Below, piece by piece: positions 15,114 through 22,453 of a stretch of 23,212 bases of DNA. Below the pieces are notes generated by a model, which was not told the DNA's origin, ran no database searches, and saw only the letters and a program-made list of their open reading frames with translations. The position numbers were made by a program, and so were the translations under genes. The stretch's first letter is position 1; each line of letters starts with the position of its first letter. The stretch is from positions 1 through 23,212 of the forward strand of contig PLCK01000083.1 of NCBI GenBank assembly GCA_003134755.1, written 5' to 3'. This DNA comes from Actinomycetota bacterium. Lineage in GTDB: Bacteria; Actinomycetota; Actinomycetes; Acidothermales; Acidothermaceae.

Positions 15114-15530
15114 GTGACACAGACAGGAGCCGAGAGCTTCTACGACCAGGTCGGCGGCGCCGAGACGTTCCGCCGTCTCGTTCATCGTTTCTATCAGGGC
15201 GTTTCCGACGACCCGCTGTTGCGTCCCCTCTACCCCGAGGATGACCTGTCCGATGCGGAGTCGCGGCTGCGGATGTTCCTCGAGCAGTACTGGGGCGGCC
15301 CGAAGACCTACGGCGAGCAACGTGGCCATCCGCGGTTGCGGTTGCGCCACGCGCCGTTCGTGATCGGGCCGGCCGAACGAGACGCGTGGCTCGGGCACAT
15401 GACCGACGCGCTCGCCGACCTCGGACTGCCTGCCGAGCAACACGACGTCCTCTGGGAGTACTTGACGATGGCAGCCCAGAGCCTGGTGAACGTCCCCGAG
15501 ACAGACGCCGCGCTGCCGGTCATTACCTAA
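15114..15530 (+). CDS. glbO: Group II truncated hemoglobin
   Basis: A 138-residue 2-on-2 globin, close in sequence to mycobacterial trHbO. The landmarks are in place: VGGAETFRRLVHRFY with Tyr27 (B10), LYPEDDL with Tyr40 (CD1), MFLEQYWGGPKTYGEQRGHP, proximal His79 (F8) in RLRHAPF, and Trp92 (G8) in ERDAWL. Such globins bind oxygen and are linked to oxygen delivery at the membrane and to peroxide or nitric oxide chemistry. GTG 15114 is chosen because it begins right before the conserved SFYDQVGG. The gene is divergent from osmC and followed 24 bases later by an MFS transporter gene. Confidence 0.95.
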   Translation: MTQTGAESFYDQVGGAETFRRLVHRFYQGVSDDPLLRPLYPEDDLSDAESRLRMFLEQYWGGPKTYGEQRGHPRLRLRHAPFVIGPAERDAWLGHMTDALADLGLPAEQHDVLWEYLTMAAQSLVNVPETDAALPVIT

Positions 15531-15542
15531 AGACAACCCGCA

Positions 15543-15548
15543 TAGGCT
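15543..15548 (+). promoter_or_regulatory. Possible -10 box for the MFS transporter
   Basis: TAGGCT fits TANNNT and lies 6 bases before GTG 15555. No convincing ribosome binding site precedes that start. The gene might instead be read through from glbO. Confidence 0.3.
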
Positions 15549-15554
15549 GCCTGT

Positions 15555-16937
15555 GTGGCGGGTGTCGCGCAGGTTCGCAGAGTGGTGCATTCGCCGTTCT
15601 TCGTCCGGCTGTACAGCACTCGGCTGCTGTCAGCGACCGCCGACGGGATCTTTCAGGCCGCACTAGCCAGTTACGTGTTCTTCTCCCCGGAGAAGGCGAC
15701 GACGCCAGCGAAGACGGCGGCCGCGCTGGCGGCGCTGCTGCTCCCCTACTCGCTCGCCGGGCCTTTCATGGGTGTATTCCTCGATCGCTGGCGGCGGCAG
15801 CGGGTGCTCGTCATCGCGAACGCGGTCAAGATCGCGCTCGTGCTCTTCGTGGCCGCGCTCGTCCTATTCGGCAGCGACGGCGCGGTCTTCTTCATCGGCG
15901 CGGTCGCTGCGCTGGGCGTCAACCGGCTGTTCCTCTCGGCGCTGTCTGCCGCCCTCCCCCACCTCGTTGCCGAGACTGACCTCGTTGCGGCGAACGCGCT
16001 CTCGACGACGTCCGGATCAATAGCGACGATCGCGGGGGCGGCGATCGGAGGTCTGATCAGGTTCGGGCTGGGATCCGGGTCAGCAACCGCCGCGTCGATC
16101 ATCGCGCTGTCAGCTGTCGTTTACGGCGCGTCTGCTTCGGTGGCGGCCACGATGAATCGTGACCTCCTCGGTCCGGACGCCGACGAGCTGGCGCCGGCCC
16201 GGACCCGCCCGGCGTGGCACGGGCTCGGTGGCGTGGCGCGCGACCTCGTGAGCGCGACGCGGCACATCATGCGCCGACCGAGAGCTGCGCAGGCGCTCGG
16301 GGCGATCAGTGCACACCGGTTCCTGTTCGGTGTCGCGAGCCTGTTGATCATCCTGCTTGACCGCAATTACTTCGCGACCCAGGGGAACGTGAACGGCGGA
16401 ATGCTCGGGCTCGGCGCCACGCTCGCCGGGGTCGGCGCCGGCATCGTGGTGGCGGCTCTGATCACCCCGGCGGCAACTGACCGCTGGGGCACGACCACCT
16501 GGATCACTGCCCTGCTGCTGTTGGCGGCGGCGGCCATCGCTGTCTTCGGTTTGCCTTTCCAGCGCGGCCTGCTCGTGGTCGGCGCGTTCCTGCTCGGCGT
16601 GTCGGCCCAGGGCGTGAAGATCTGCGTCGACACGACGCTGCAGGAGCAGGTCACCGATCGCTATCGAGGGCGCGTCTTTTCCGTCTACGACATGCTCTTC
16701 AACACCACCTACGTCGGCGCCGCCGCGGTCGCGGCCACCGTCTTGCCGAAGTCAGGCAAGTCGGTCACGGCCATGGCCTGCCTCGCCGGCGCCTACGCGC
16801 TGGTCGCGATGATCTTCGCCTGGTACTCCCGGAAGTCGGCTGGCACGGCGTCCGGTCAGGAAAGGGCAGCGCAAACGACGGCCACCGACCGGATCGAAAC
16901 CCGAAAAGCCTCAAGTGAAGGGTCCCTGCGGCCGTAG
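15555..16937 (+). CDS. Major facilitator superfamily transporter
   Basis: A 460-residue polytopic membrane protein with about 10-12 hydrophobic segments. Examples are LAALLLPYSLAGPFMGVFL, ALVLFVAALVLFG, FFIGAVAALGVNRLFL, GLGATLAGVGAGIVVAALI and ITALLLLAAAAIAVFGL. The loop DRWRRQRVLV after the second segment corresponds to the MFS motif A region, and the mid-protein loop (about 205-245) is hydrophilic as expected. The arrangement resembles the MFS_3/enterobactin-exporter-like efflux group. The substrate is unknown. GTG 15555 gives MAGVAQVRRVVHSPFFVRLY, a normal cytoplasmic lead. The C-terminal 40 residues are hydrophilic and rich in Ser, Thr and Ala. Its promoter and the glbO gene lie directly upstream. 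Confidence 0.85.
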   Translation: MAGVAQVRRVVHSPFFVRLYSTRLLSATADGIFQAALASYVFFSPEKATTPAKTAAALAALLLPYSLAGPFMGVFLDRWRRQRVLVIANAVKIALVLFVAALVLFGSDGAVFFIGAVAALGVNRLFLSALSAALPHLVAETDLVAANALSTTSGSIATIAGAAIGGLIRFGLGSGSATAASIIALSAVVYGASASVAATMNRDLLGPDADELAPARTRPAWHGLGGVARDLVSATRHIMRRPRAAQALGAISAHRFLFGVASLLIILLDRNYFATQGNVNGGMLGLGATLAGVGAGIVVAALITPAATDRWGTTTWITALLLLAAAAIAVFGLPFQRGLLVVGAFLLGVSAQGVKICVDTTLQEQVTDRYRGRVFSVYDMLFNTTYVGAAAVAATVLPKSGKSVTAMACLAGAYALVAMIFAWYSRKSAGTASGQERAAQTTATDRIETRKASSEGSLRP

Positions 16938-16949
16938 TCGGAAGAGATA

Positions 16950-16966
16950 CGCATGCTTCGCGTGCG
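16950..16966. other. GC-rich hairpin upstream of the GAF-GGDEF gene
   Basis: CGCATGC and GCGTGCG (one G-T pair) form a 7-bp stem with a TTC loop, 12 bases after the MFS stop and 8 bases before the GGAGG of the next gene. It may be a weak terminator or attenuate translation; there is no T-run. Confidence 0.3.
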
Positions 16967-16986
16967 CAACACCTGGAGGTATGGCT

Positions 16987-18120
16987 GTGGAGCCGATCGC
17001 GCTGACAGCCCCCGACGACCTTTTCGCTGAGCCCGCGGCTGCCGACCTTGAAGCGCTGGTCGACGGCCTCGAAGTCCGGCTGGCCGGACAGACGTCTGAG
17101 TTGCTCCGGATGCGGCGGAATGCCGAATCCAGCCAGGCCCTGCTTGACCTGCATACCGCCTGCACCCGCCAGCGCACCGTCGCCGGTACCGCCCGCCAGA
17201 TTGCCGCTGTGGCCTCCGCGATGACCGGCTCGGAGATTGTGGTGGTCAGCGTCTTCCAGGCGGTCAGCCAGCAGCCACTTCTCGCCGTGACTCTCGGCGA
17301 CGGCGTGATCCAGGAGGAGCAGATCGGCGACCTGGTCTGCGAGATGGCCACCCAAGACGACATGCAGTGGCTTCGTACCGAGAACCGCCTCCGCGTCGTC
17401 AGCCTCGCAACAGCGAGCCCGTCGACCGCGCTACTGATCGCCGAACTGCACGCCGAACGCGTCCTGCTCACCCCGTTGTTCGGGCAGGGCGAGTTCGTTG
17501 GGTGCATCGTTGCGAAGCTTCCTAACGGCTCGGCCGGCGGCGACGACAGCGCCGTCATCGATGGCGCAGGCGCGTTGCAGGCGCATGCGGGTGACCTGAT
17601 CCACCTGGCTCTGGTACTCGACGAACTTCGTCGCCGTGCCTTGCACGACGCTGTGACCGGCCTGCCCAACCTCTCGGTCTACGAGCAACGGCTGGTCCGT
17701 GCGTTGGCCCGCAGGGCAGCCGCACAGGCGGGTCACGCAGAGGTCAGCGCGATCCTGCTCCAGGTTGTCCAGCTCGGCCGTGTCACCGAGGTGCACGGCG
17801 CCACCGGCGTCCAGGAATTGCTGCGAGAGATCGCAAATCGGCTAGCCGAACTGGCACCCGAGCGCGACCTCGGCCACCTCGGGGCGAGCCACTTCGCTCT
17901 GATCGCCCACGGCGATCCAGGCGCCGGCGTCGACTTGGCCCGCACCGTCTTGCATGCGCTCGAGGCGCCGTTCGACCTCAGCTTCGGCAGCGTTCACGTG
18001 TTCGGCTACGTCGGAGTTGCGGTGGCGTCGGACGACGAACATGCGGGCTCACTGCTCCCGCGCGCCGAGAATGCCTCCCGGCAGGCTCGCGAACTCGACG
18101 AGCGCCTCGTCATCGTCTGA
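16987..18120 (+). CDS. GAF domain protein with degenerate GGDEF domain
   Basis: A 377-residue soluble protein. A short coiled-coil-like lead (about residues 15-55) is followed by a GAF-like sensor (about 50-205, with VVVSVFQAVS and LLTPLFGQGEFVGCIVAKL). The C-terminal domain begins with the GGDEF-family entry HDAVTGLPNLSVYEQRL. The active-site signature is replaced by LGASHFALI: Gly299-Phe303 reads GASHF where GGDEF is expected. Diguanylate cyclase activity is therefore unlikely, and a role as a c-di-GMP or GTP sensor, or as a regulator by contact, is more likely. No EAL or HD-GYP domain is present. The start is GTG 16987 because GGAGG (16975-16979) lies 7 bases ahead; ATG 16981 would be only one base from it. 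A membrane segment is not seen. Confidence 0.8.
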   Translation: MEPIALTAPDDLFAEPAAADLEALVDGLEVRLAGQTSELLRMRRNAESSQALLDLHTACTRQRTVAGTARQIAAVASAMTGSEIVVVSVFQAVSQQPLLAVTLGDGVIQEEQIGDLVCEMATQDDMQWLRTENRLRVVSLATASPSTALLIAELHAERVLLTPLFGQGEFVGCIVAKLPNGSAGGDDSAVIDGAGALQAHAGDLIHLALVLDELRRRALHDAVTGLPNLSVYEQRLVRALARRAAAQAGHAEVSAILLQVVQLGRVTEVHGATGVQELLREIANRLAELAPERDLGHLGASHFALIAHGDPGAGVDLARTVLHALEAPFDLSFGSVHVFGYVGVAVASDDEHAGSLLPRAENASRQARELDERLVIV

Positions 18121-18150
18121 CGGCAACACCTGTTGGTCGCTTGGCGATCG

Positions 18151-19122
18151 TCAGATCACGATGACGACCTTGCCGCGCGCGTGTCCGTCCTCCAGATACT
18201 GGATCGCCTTGGCTACCTCGCTCAACGGGTAGGCCCTGTCGATGGCGGGCACGACTTTCCCGGCTTCGACCAGCTGCTTGAGGACGAGTAGGTCCTCGTA
18301 GCCCTCGCGGCAGATGAATGAGCCCAGCTTCTGGCCCACGAACGGCGACACAGCGAGCGCGCGCAGTTGGCGATCCGTGCCCGCGAGCCAGCGCCCGCCC
18401 GTCTCTCCGCCGACGATGACAAGCGTGCCAGTCGGGGTCAGAGCTCGTCGCAAGCGCGACAACGACGAGTTCCCGGCGATGTCGAGAATGACGTCGAAGG
18501 TCCGCTCACCGGAAGCGAAATCCTCGCGGCTGTAGTCGATCACGTGGTCGGCACCGAGTTCGCGGACCAGGTCGATCTTCGTGGTGCTACAAACGGCCGT
18601 TACTTCTGCGCCGAATGCCTTAGCCAGCTGTATCGCGAAGCTGCCTACGCCTCCCGACGCACCGATGATCAACACCTGCTGACCCGGCTTGACCCGCCCG
18701 TGGTCGCGCAGGCCCTGTAGCGCAGTCAAGGCGGAGACGCCGACCGCGGCGGCCTGCTCGAACGTGAGATTGCTCGGCTTGGCCGCCAACTTGTTCTCGC
18801 TCGCCCGGGCGTACTCGGCGTACGCGCCCTTGCACTTGCCGAACACCTCATCGCCGGTTTGGAACCTGGTGACGTTCTTGCCGACAGCAGCCACCACGCC
18901 TGACATATCGGTGCCGAGGACGCCATTCTTCGGGGCCCGCACTCCATAGCCCGCAAGACGTACGGGATAGGGCAGCCCGGTCATGACGTGCCAGGCGCCC
19001 CGATCGACGCCCGCAGCGTGGACGCGCACCAGCACCTCGTCGTCCGCTATCTCGGGCTTGTCGATGTCGCGCAGCTCGAGAACGTCCGTCGAGCCGTAGG
19101 TGTCCTGGACGATTGCCTTCAT
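18151..19122 (-). CDS. Zinc-independent MDR oxidoreductase (quinone reductase-like)
   Basis: A 323-residue medium-chain dehydrogenase/reductase. The GroES-like half (LVRVHAAGVDRGAWHVMTG, GTDMSGVVAAVG, GDEVFGKC) lacks the cluster of cysteines for structural zinc. The NADP-binding Rossmann half begins VLIIGASGGVGSFAIQLAKA (about residues 150-169). It most resembles the NAD(P)-dependent quinone/enone reductases that detoxify reactive carbonyls. ATG 19120-19122 gives MKAIVQDTYGSTDVLELRD, a typical N-terminus. It is divergent from a TetR repressor gene, and the shared region holds three operator-like palindromes, so induction by a small molecule through that repressor is the natural reading. The substrate is not known. 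Confidence 0.92.
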   Translation of the reverse strand: MKAIVQDTYGSTDVLELRDIDKPEIADDEVLVRVHAAGVDRGAWHVMTGLPYPVRLAGYGVRAPKNGVLGTDMSGVVAAVGKNVTRFQTGDEVFGKCKGAYAEYARASENKLAAKPSNLTFEQAAAVGVSALTALQGLRDHGRVKPGQQVLIIGASGGVGSFAIQLAKAFGAEVTAVCSTTKIDLVRELGADHVIDYSREDFASGERTFDVILDIAGNSSLSRLRRALTPTGTLVIVGGETGGRWLAGTDRQLRALAVSPFVGQKLGSFICREGYEDLLVLKQLVEAGKVVPAIDRAYPLSEVAKAIQYLEDGHARGKVVIVI

Positions 19123-19159
19123 GACTCTCGGTCTCCTCGCGGGTTAGGTTCGCTGCGTA

Positions 19160-19185
19160 CTTACGCTGTACGCTTACGATGTAAG
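19160..19185. promoter_or_regulatory. Two adjacent TetR operator-like palindromes
   Basis: CTTAC-GCT-GTACG (19160-19172) and the perfect palindrome CTTAC-GAT-GTAAG (19173-19185) lie head to tail with centres 13 bp apart. They sit nearer the oxidoreductase start and probably cover its promoter. Confidence 0.6.
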
Positions 19186-19219
19186 GTACAGCCGAACTGA
19201 AGCGATGTCTACCCTTCGG

Positions 19220-19232
19220 CTTACATTGTACG
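19220..19232. promoter_or_regulatory. Third TetR operator-like palindrome
   Basis: CTTAC-ATT-GTACG repeats the 13-bp pattern, 24 bases before the tetR start and 47 bp (centre to centre) from the perfect copy. It suits autorepression. Confidence 0.55.
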
Positions 19233-19255
19233 TTCATAGCGTGGAGGAGGACCCG

Positions 19256-19963
19256 ATGGCGGCACGGATCGGTTCGAAGACCACCCGGAGAGCTCCTTTG
19301 ACCAGGGAGCGGGTGTTGCGCGCGGCGGTCGACCTTGCGGATCGGAACGGGATCGAGACGCTGACCATGCGCAGGCTCGGCCAGGAGCTCGGGGTCGAGG
19401 CGATGTCGCTCTACAACCATGTGGCAAACAAGGACGACATCCTCGACGGCATCGTCGATCTGGTCCTCGGCGACGTCGAGGTGCCACCGACCGGGACGCC
19501 GTGGAAGACCGCCATGCGCCAGCGGGCGATCTCTGCCCACGCGATCCTGCTCGCACACCCCTGGGCGGCGTTGCTCATCATGTCCCGGTTCAACATCGGC
19601 CCCGGGATGACGCGTTACCTCGACGCGACGCTCGGACGGCTGCGAGAGGGTGGCTTCTCGATCGAGGGTGCGCTCGATGCCTGGAACACCCTCGACAGCC
19701 ACCTCTACGGCTTCACGCTCCAGAAGCTCAACCTGCCGTTCAAAGTCGAGGAAACCCAGCAGGTCTCAGCCGATGTGCTCGTGCAACTGCCCGCGAACGA
19801 GTTCCCCCACGTCGTCGAAGTCATTACCCACGTCATGCGGTCGGGACGCGAGGAGAGTTTCGAGTTCGGGCTGGACCTGATCCTCGACGGGCTCGAAAAG
19901 AAGCTCAGGCAGCAGCGACGGGCCAGCCCAACTCCGGCTCCCGAGCGATCCTCGAAACGGTGA
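19256..19963 (+). CDS. TetR family repressor (TetR_C type)
   Basis: A 235-residue repressor. The N-terminal helix-turn-helix spans about residues 16-60: LTRERVLRAAVDLADRNG, TMRRLGQELGVEAMSLYNHV and NKDDILDGIVD. The C-terminal ligand domain (RFNIGPGMTRYLDATLGRL, DSHLYGFTLQKLNLPF, FEFGLDLILDGLEKKL) is of the TetR_C group, as in the tetracycline repressor. ATG 19256 has AGGAGG a few bases ahead, which decides the start against a longer frame from 19205. It is divergent from the MDR oxidoreductase gene, and the 13-bp palindromes between them fit its DNA site. It ends in Arg/Pro-rich sequence and is followed by a hairpin. Confidence 0.93.
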   Translation: MAARIGSKTTRRAPLTRERVLRAAVDLADRNGIETLTMRRLGQELGVEAMSLYNHVANKDDILDGIVDLVLGDVEVPPTGTPWKTAMRQRAISAHAILLAHPWAALLIMSRFNIGPGMTRYLDATLGRLREGGFSIEGALDAWNTLDSHLYGFTLQKLNLPFKVEETQQVSADVLVQLPANEFPHVVEVITHVMRSGREESFEFGLDLILDGLEKKLRQQRRASPTPAPERSSKR

Positions 19964-20025
19964 CGGATCGCGCGACGCAACCTACGGCGGCGGGCGATGC
20001 TGTGGTCACAACGGCGCTCTCTACC

Positions 20026-20049
20026 GCGACTTTGTTACCAAAGGTTCGC
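20026..20049. terminator. Hairpin after the tetR gene
   Basis: GCGACTTTG pairs with CAAAG and TCGC (two-base bulge GT) around a TTAC loop, giving 9 bp. It lies 63 bases past the tetR stop, in the space between tetR and the convergent permease remnant. No T-run follows, so it would be a non-canonical terminator. Confidence 0.4.
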
Positions 20050-20056
20050 ACCAAGC

Positions 20057-20074
20057 CGCGTTCACGTGAACGCG
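20057..20074. repeat. 18-bp perfect palindrome
   Basis: CGCGTTCACGTGAACGCG reads the same on both strands with no central loop. It lies between the tetR stop and the stop of the permease remnant. A loop-free palindrome suits a dimeric DNA-binding protein better than an RNA terminator, though a cruciform or terminator role cannot be excluded. Confidence 0.5.
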
Positions 20075-20103
20075 ACCATCAGCCACTCGTGGTGCGACGT
20101 CGG

Positions 20104-20601
20104 CTAGGCGTCGCGAACTTGCAACACGAGAGCGCCGAGAATCAGTGCGCCTGCGGACCACAGCGCGAGTACACCGAGACCAGCCCACGGGCTGAGCACC
20201 AAACTGTGCAGGTCGACGGTTGATTGAATCCCGAGGCCGGCGTTCATAGGTGCGAGTTGCTGCAGGTGCCGATGCCAAGCCGGGTTGCTGACCATGACGA
20301 GGAGGGTCGGAAATACGAACAGCAGCCCGAGGACGACGCCGATACCTACCGCCGAATCGCGCACGGCCGTCGAGATTCCCAAGCTGAGCAGCGCAATGAG
20401 CACGATGTACAACACCGAGCCGAACGCGGCGCGCAGCATCCCGGCGTCCGACAAAGAAAGTGTTGAGTAACCGTTGGTGGGCGTGAAACCCTTGCCAGGC
20501 AGCATGATTTGGCCAACCACTGTCGAGCCGACAACGCCGACGACGCCCGCTCCGAGCGCCCATCCGGCGGCGACGTCACCTGCGACGGGGACGCGCTTGA
20601 C
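20104..20601 (-). pseudogene. 5'-truncated ABC-2 type transporter permease remnant
   Basis: About 165 codons encode the C-terminal part of an ABC-2 permease. Four hydrophobic segments are visible: GAGVVGVVGSTVVGQIML, FGSVLYIVLIALLSLGI, IGVVLGLLFVFPTLLVMVS and WAGLGVLALWSAGALILGAL. Family marks include NGYSTLSLSDAGMLRAA, LQQLAPMNAGLGIQ and the terminal LQVRDA. Full-length relatives have about 250 residues, with a first half containing FGHEYR-like sequence; that half is missing, and the sequence upstream is the opposing histidine kinase gene. No start codon lies near the point where similarity begins. There is no ATPase gene next to it. It is best read as a deletion remnant. The frame stays open to 20748, but that part is antisense to the kinase gene. 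A short working protein cannot be excluded. Confidence 0.65.
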
Positions 20602-20613
20602 AGTCCCTACCCC

Positions 20614-20619
20614 GACAAT
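20614..20619 (+). promoter_or_regulatory. Possible -10 box for the NarL-type kinase gene
   Basis: GACAAT lies 7 bases before ATG 20627, with no ribosome binding site. TTGACA at 20597-20602 is only 11 bases upstream, too close for a standard promoter pair, so it is either coincidence or belongs to another arrangement. Confidence 0.3.
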
Positions 20620-20626
20620 CGTCCGT

Positions 20627-21742
20627 ATGAAGGCCGGCGGTGCGATACTTGCACTGCTCGCGGCGGCCGAGTCAATAGCGCGAGCGGCCGCGGATGACGA
20701 CTCGTTCCAACTCACCCTGGTGCTATTTCTGCTCGCACTGGCAACCACGGTTCCGTTGATCTTGTTTCGATCTACCGCCGCCGTGCTGGCTATCTCGGCG
20801 GCGAGCGTGCTCTCGCTGGTGCCTTTTCACAGCCTCACGATCGGAGGCGCGCTCGCCGAGCTGGTCGCCGCCTATCGGCTCGGCCGCGGCGACGTGCGGC
20901 TGTACGCTGCGCTGGTTTTCGTGCCTTTCCTAGTGCTGGCGTTCGCGGATTCCAGTCACGGCGAGGATCGGATCCTCACTCTCCTGCTCGCGGCACTCAT
21001 GCCGGCGGCTGCGTGGGCCGGGGCTGCGATGCAGTCGCGAAGCACGGCGCGGGCGCACAACGTCGCGCAAGAGATAATCGCCGACACGTCTTTCGAACAC
21101 GCTGCGCGTGGCGAACGGGCCCGCATCGCGCGGGAACTGCACGACGTCGTCGCGCACCACATCTCGATGGTCGCGGTGCAGGCTGAAACGGCCCGCCTGA
21201 CCACGCCGGGGATGCCCGCGGCCGGCGCACAACGACTGTCCGCAATCGGCGACACCGCACGTGCAGCATTGACCGAGATGCGCCGGCTGCTGGGGGTTCT
21301 GCGCGAAGACACAGAGACCGACGCGATCGCTGCGCGGCATCCACAACCGGGGTTGTTGCAACTGAACGAGTTGCTCGACGCCGCGCCCGACGCGTCAGGG
21401 TCGGGCACCAGACTCATCGTGGCCGGGTCGCCGGTCCCCCTCGACCCGGGTGTCGAACTTGCCGCCTATCGCATCGCCCAGGAGGCGTTGACCAATGCGC
21501 GGCGGCACGCTCCTGGTGCGGCTGTCGACGTGGAATTGCATTACACCGACGAGGCTTTGTGCCTGCGCATCCGTGACAACGGGCCAGGCCCGCCGGTTGC
21601 GCCACCGATCGGAGCCCATGGACTCCTCGGCATGGGCGAACGCGCTGCCGCTGTCGGTGGTCAGCTGCGATTCGGTGCCGCTGTCGGTGGAGGGTTTCTC
21701 GTGGAGGCGACGCTGCCTACCGGAGTCGGAGTGATCGGATGA
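20627..21742 (+). CDS. NarL-type sensor histidine kinase (HisKA_3)
   Basis: A 371-residue kinase with an N-terminal membrane part of 4-5 hydrophobic segments (about residues 5-135). It has a HisKA_3 phosphoacceptor motif RIARELHDVVAHHISMVAVQ (His172) and a compact ATPase domain: RIAQEALTNARRHAPGA, IRDNGPGPPV and HGLLGMGERAAAVGGQL. No separate sensor domain is present, as in the intramembrane-sensing kinases of actinobacteria that often control ABC exporters. ATG 20627 is chosen because the hydrophobic lead MKAGGAILALLAAAE begins there; the open frame to 20474 is opposite the permease remnant. The stop overlaps the regulator start (ATGA). Confidence 0.92.
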   Translation: MKAGGAILALLAAAESIARAAADDDSFQLTLVLFLLALATTVPLILFRSTAAVLAISAASVLSLVPFHSLTIGGALAELVAAYRLGRGDVRLYAALVFVPFLVLAFADSSHGEDRILTLLLAALMPAAAWAGAAMQSRSTARAHNVAQEIIADTSFEHAARGERARIARELHDVVAHHISMVAVQAETARLTTPGMPAAGAQRLSAIGDTARAALTEMRRLLGVLREDTETDAIAARHPQPGLLQLNELLDAAPDASGSGTRLIVAGSPVPLDPGVELAAYRIAQEALTNARRHAPGAAVDVELHYTDEALCLRIRDNGPGPPVAPPIGAHGLLGMGERAAAVGGQLRFGAAVGGGFLVEATLPTGVGVIG

Positions 21743-22437
21743 CCAAACCCGTCGAGCAGGTGCGCATCGTCATCGCCGACGACCATCAGGTCGTACGCGC
21801 CGGATTCGCCGAATTGCTCGACACCAGACCGGATTTCAATGTCGTCGGAACGGCCTCGGACGGCGCCGAGGCGGTGCGGCTGTGCCGCGAGCTGCAGCCC
21901 GACATCGTCTTGATGGACGTGCGCATGCCAGGCATGGACGGCATCGAAGCGACCCGACAACTTGCGTACTTCGGTGCGAGCGCCCCTCGGGTCATCATCT
22001 TGACGACCTTCGATCTGGACGAATACGTCTACGACGCGTTGCGTGCCGGTGCGAGCGGCTTCTTGCTGAAGGACGTCACGGCCGAGCGGCTTTTCGATGC
22101 GGTTCGGGTGGTGGCGGCTGGCGACGCACTGCTTGCGCCTGGGGTTCCACGCCGCCTCATAGGCGAGTTCGCGGCGTTACATGGCAGGTCGGACGACTCC
22201 GTGGTCGCGCTACGGCTCGCTGCTCTCGCCGCGCTGACGCCTCGCGAGACTGAGGTGCTGCGACTAGTCGCCGAAGGTCTGTCCAATAGCGAGATAGCTG
22301 CGAGGCTTGTGGTCACCGACGAAACCGTAAAGACGCACGTCAGTCGCATGCTGCGAAAGCTCGGTCTGCGCGACAGAACGCAAGCGGTCGTCGCGGCGTA
22401 CGAGTCGGGGCTTGTGATACCTCGCGCGCAACGGTAG
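21739..22437 (+). CDS. NarL/FixJ family response regulator
   Basis: A 232-residue regulator. The receiver domain has Asp14-Asp15 in IVIADDHQVVR, phosphoacceptor Asp60 in IVLMDVRMPGMDG, Thr89 in VIILTTFD and Lys111 in GFLLKDV. The LuxR-type helix-turn-helix reads LTPRETEVLRLVAEGLSNSEIA and TVKTHVSRMLRKLGLRDRTQAVV. ATG 21739 overlaps the kinase stop (ATGA), so the two are translated together. The usual targets of such pairs, a neighbouring ABC exporter, would be the now broken permease locus; the cupin gene downstream is on the opposite strand. Confidence 0.95.
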   Translation: MTKPVEQVRIVIADDHQVVRAGFAELLDTRPDFNVVGTASDGAEAVRLCRELQPDIVLMDVRMPGMDGIEATRQLAYFGASAPRVIILTTFDLDEYVYDALRAGASGFLLKDVTAERLFDAVRVVAAGDALLAPGVPRRLIGEFAALHGRSDDSVVALRLAALAALTPRETEVLRLVAEGLSNSEIAARLVVTDETVKTHVSRMLRKLGLRDRTQAVVAAYESGLVIPRAQR

Positions 22438-22453
22438 AACGAGCGCTTCTTGA

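Noticed and set aside
20597..20619. TTGACA followed by GACAAT as a standard promoter for the NarL-type kinase
   Set aside because: The spacer is 11 bases, too short for a sigma-70-type pair.
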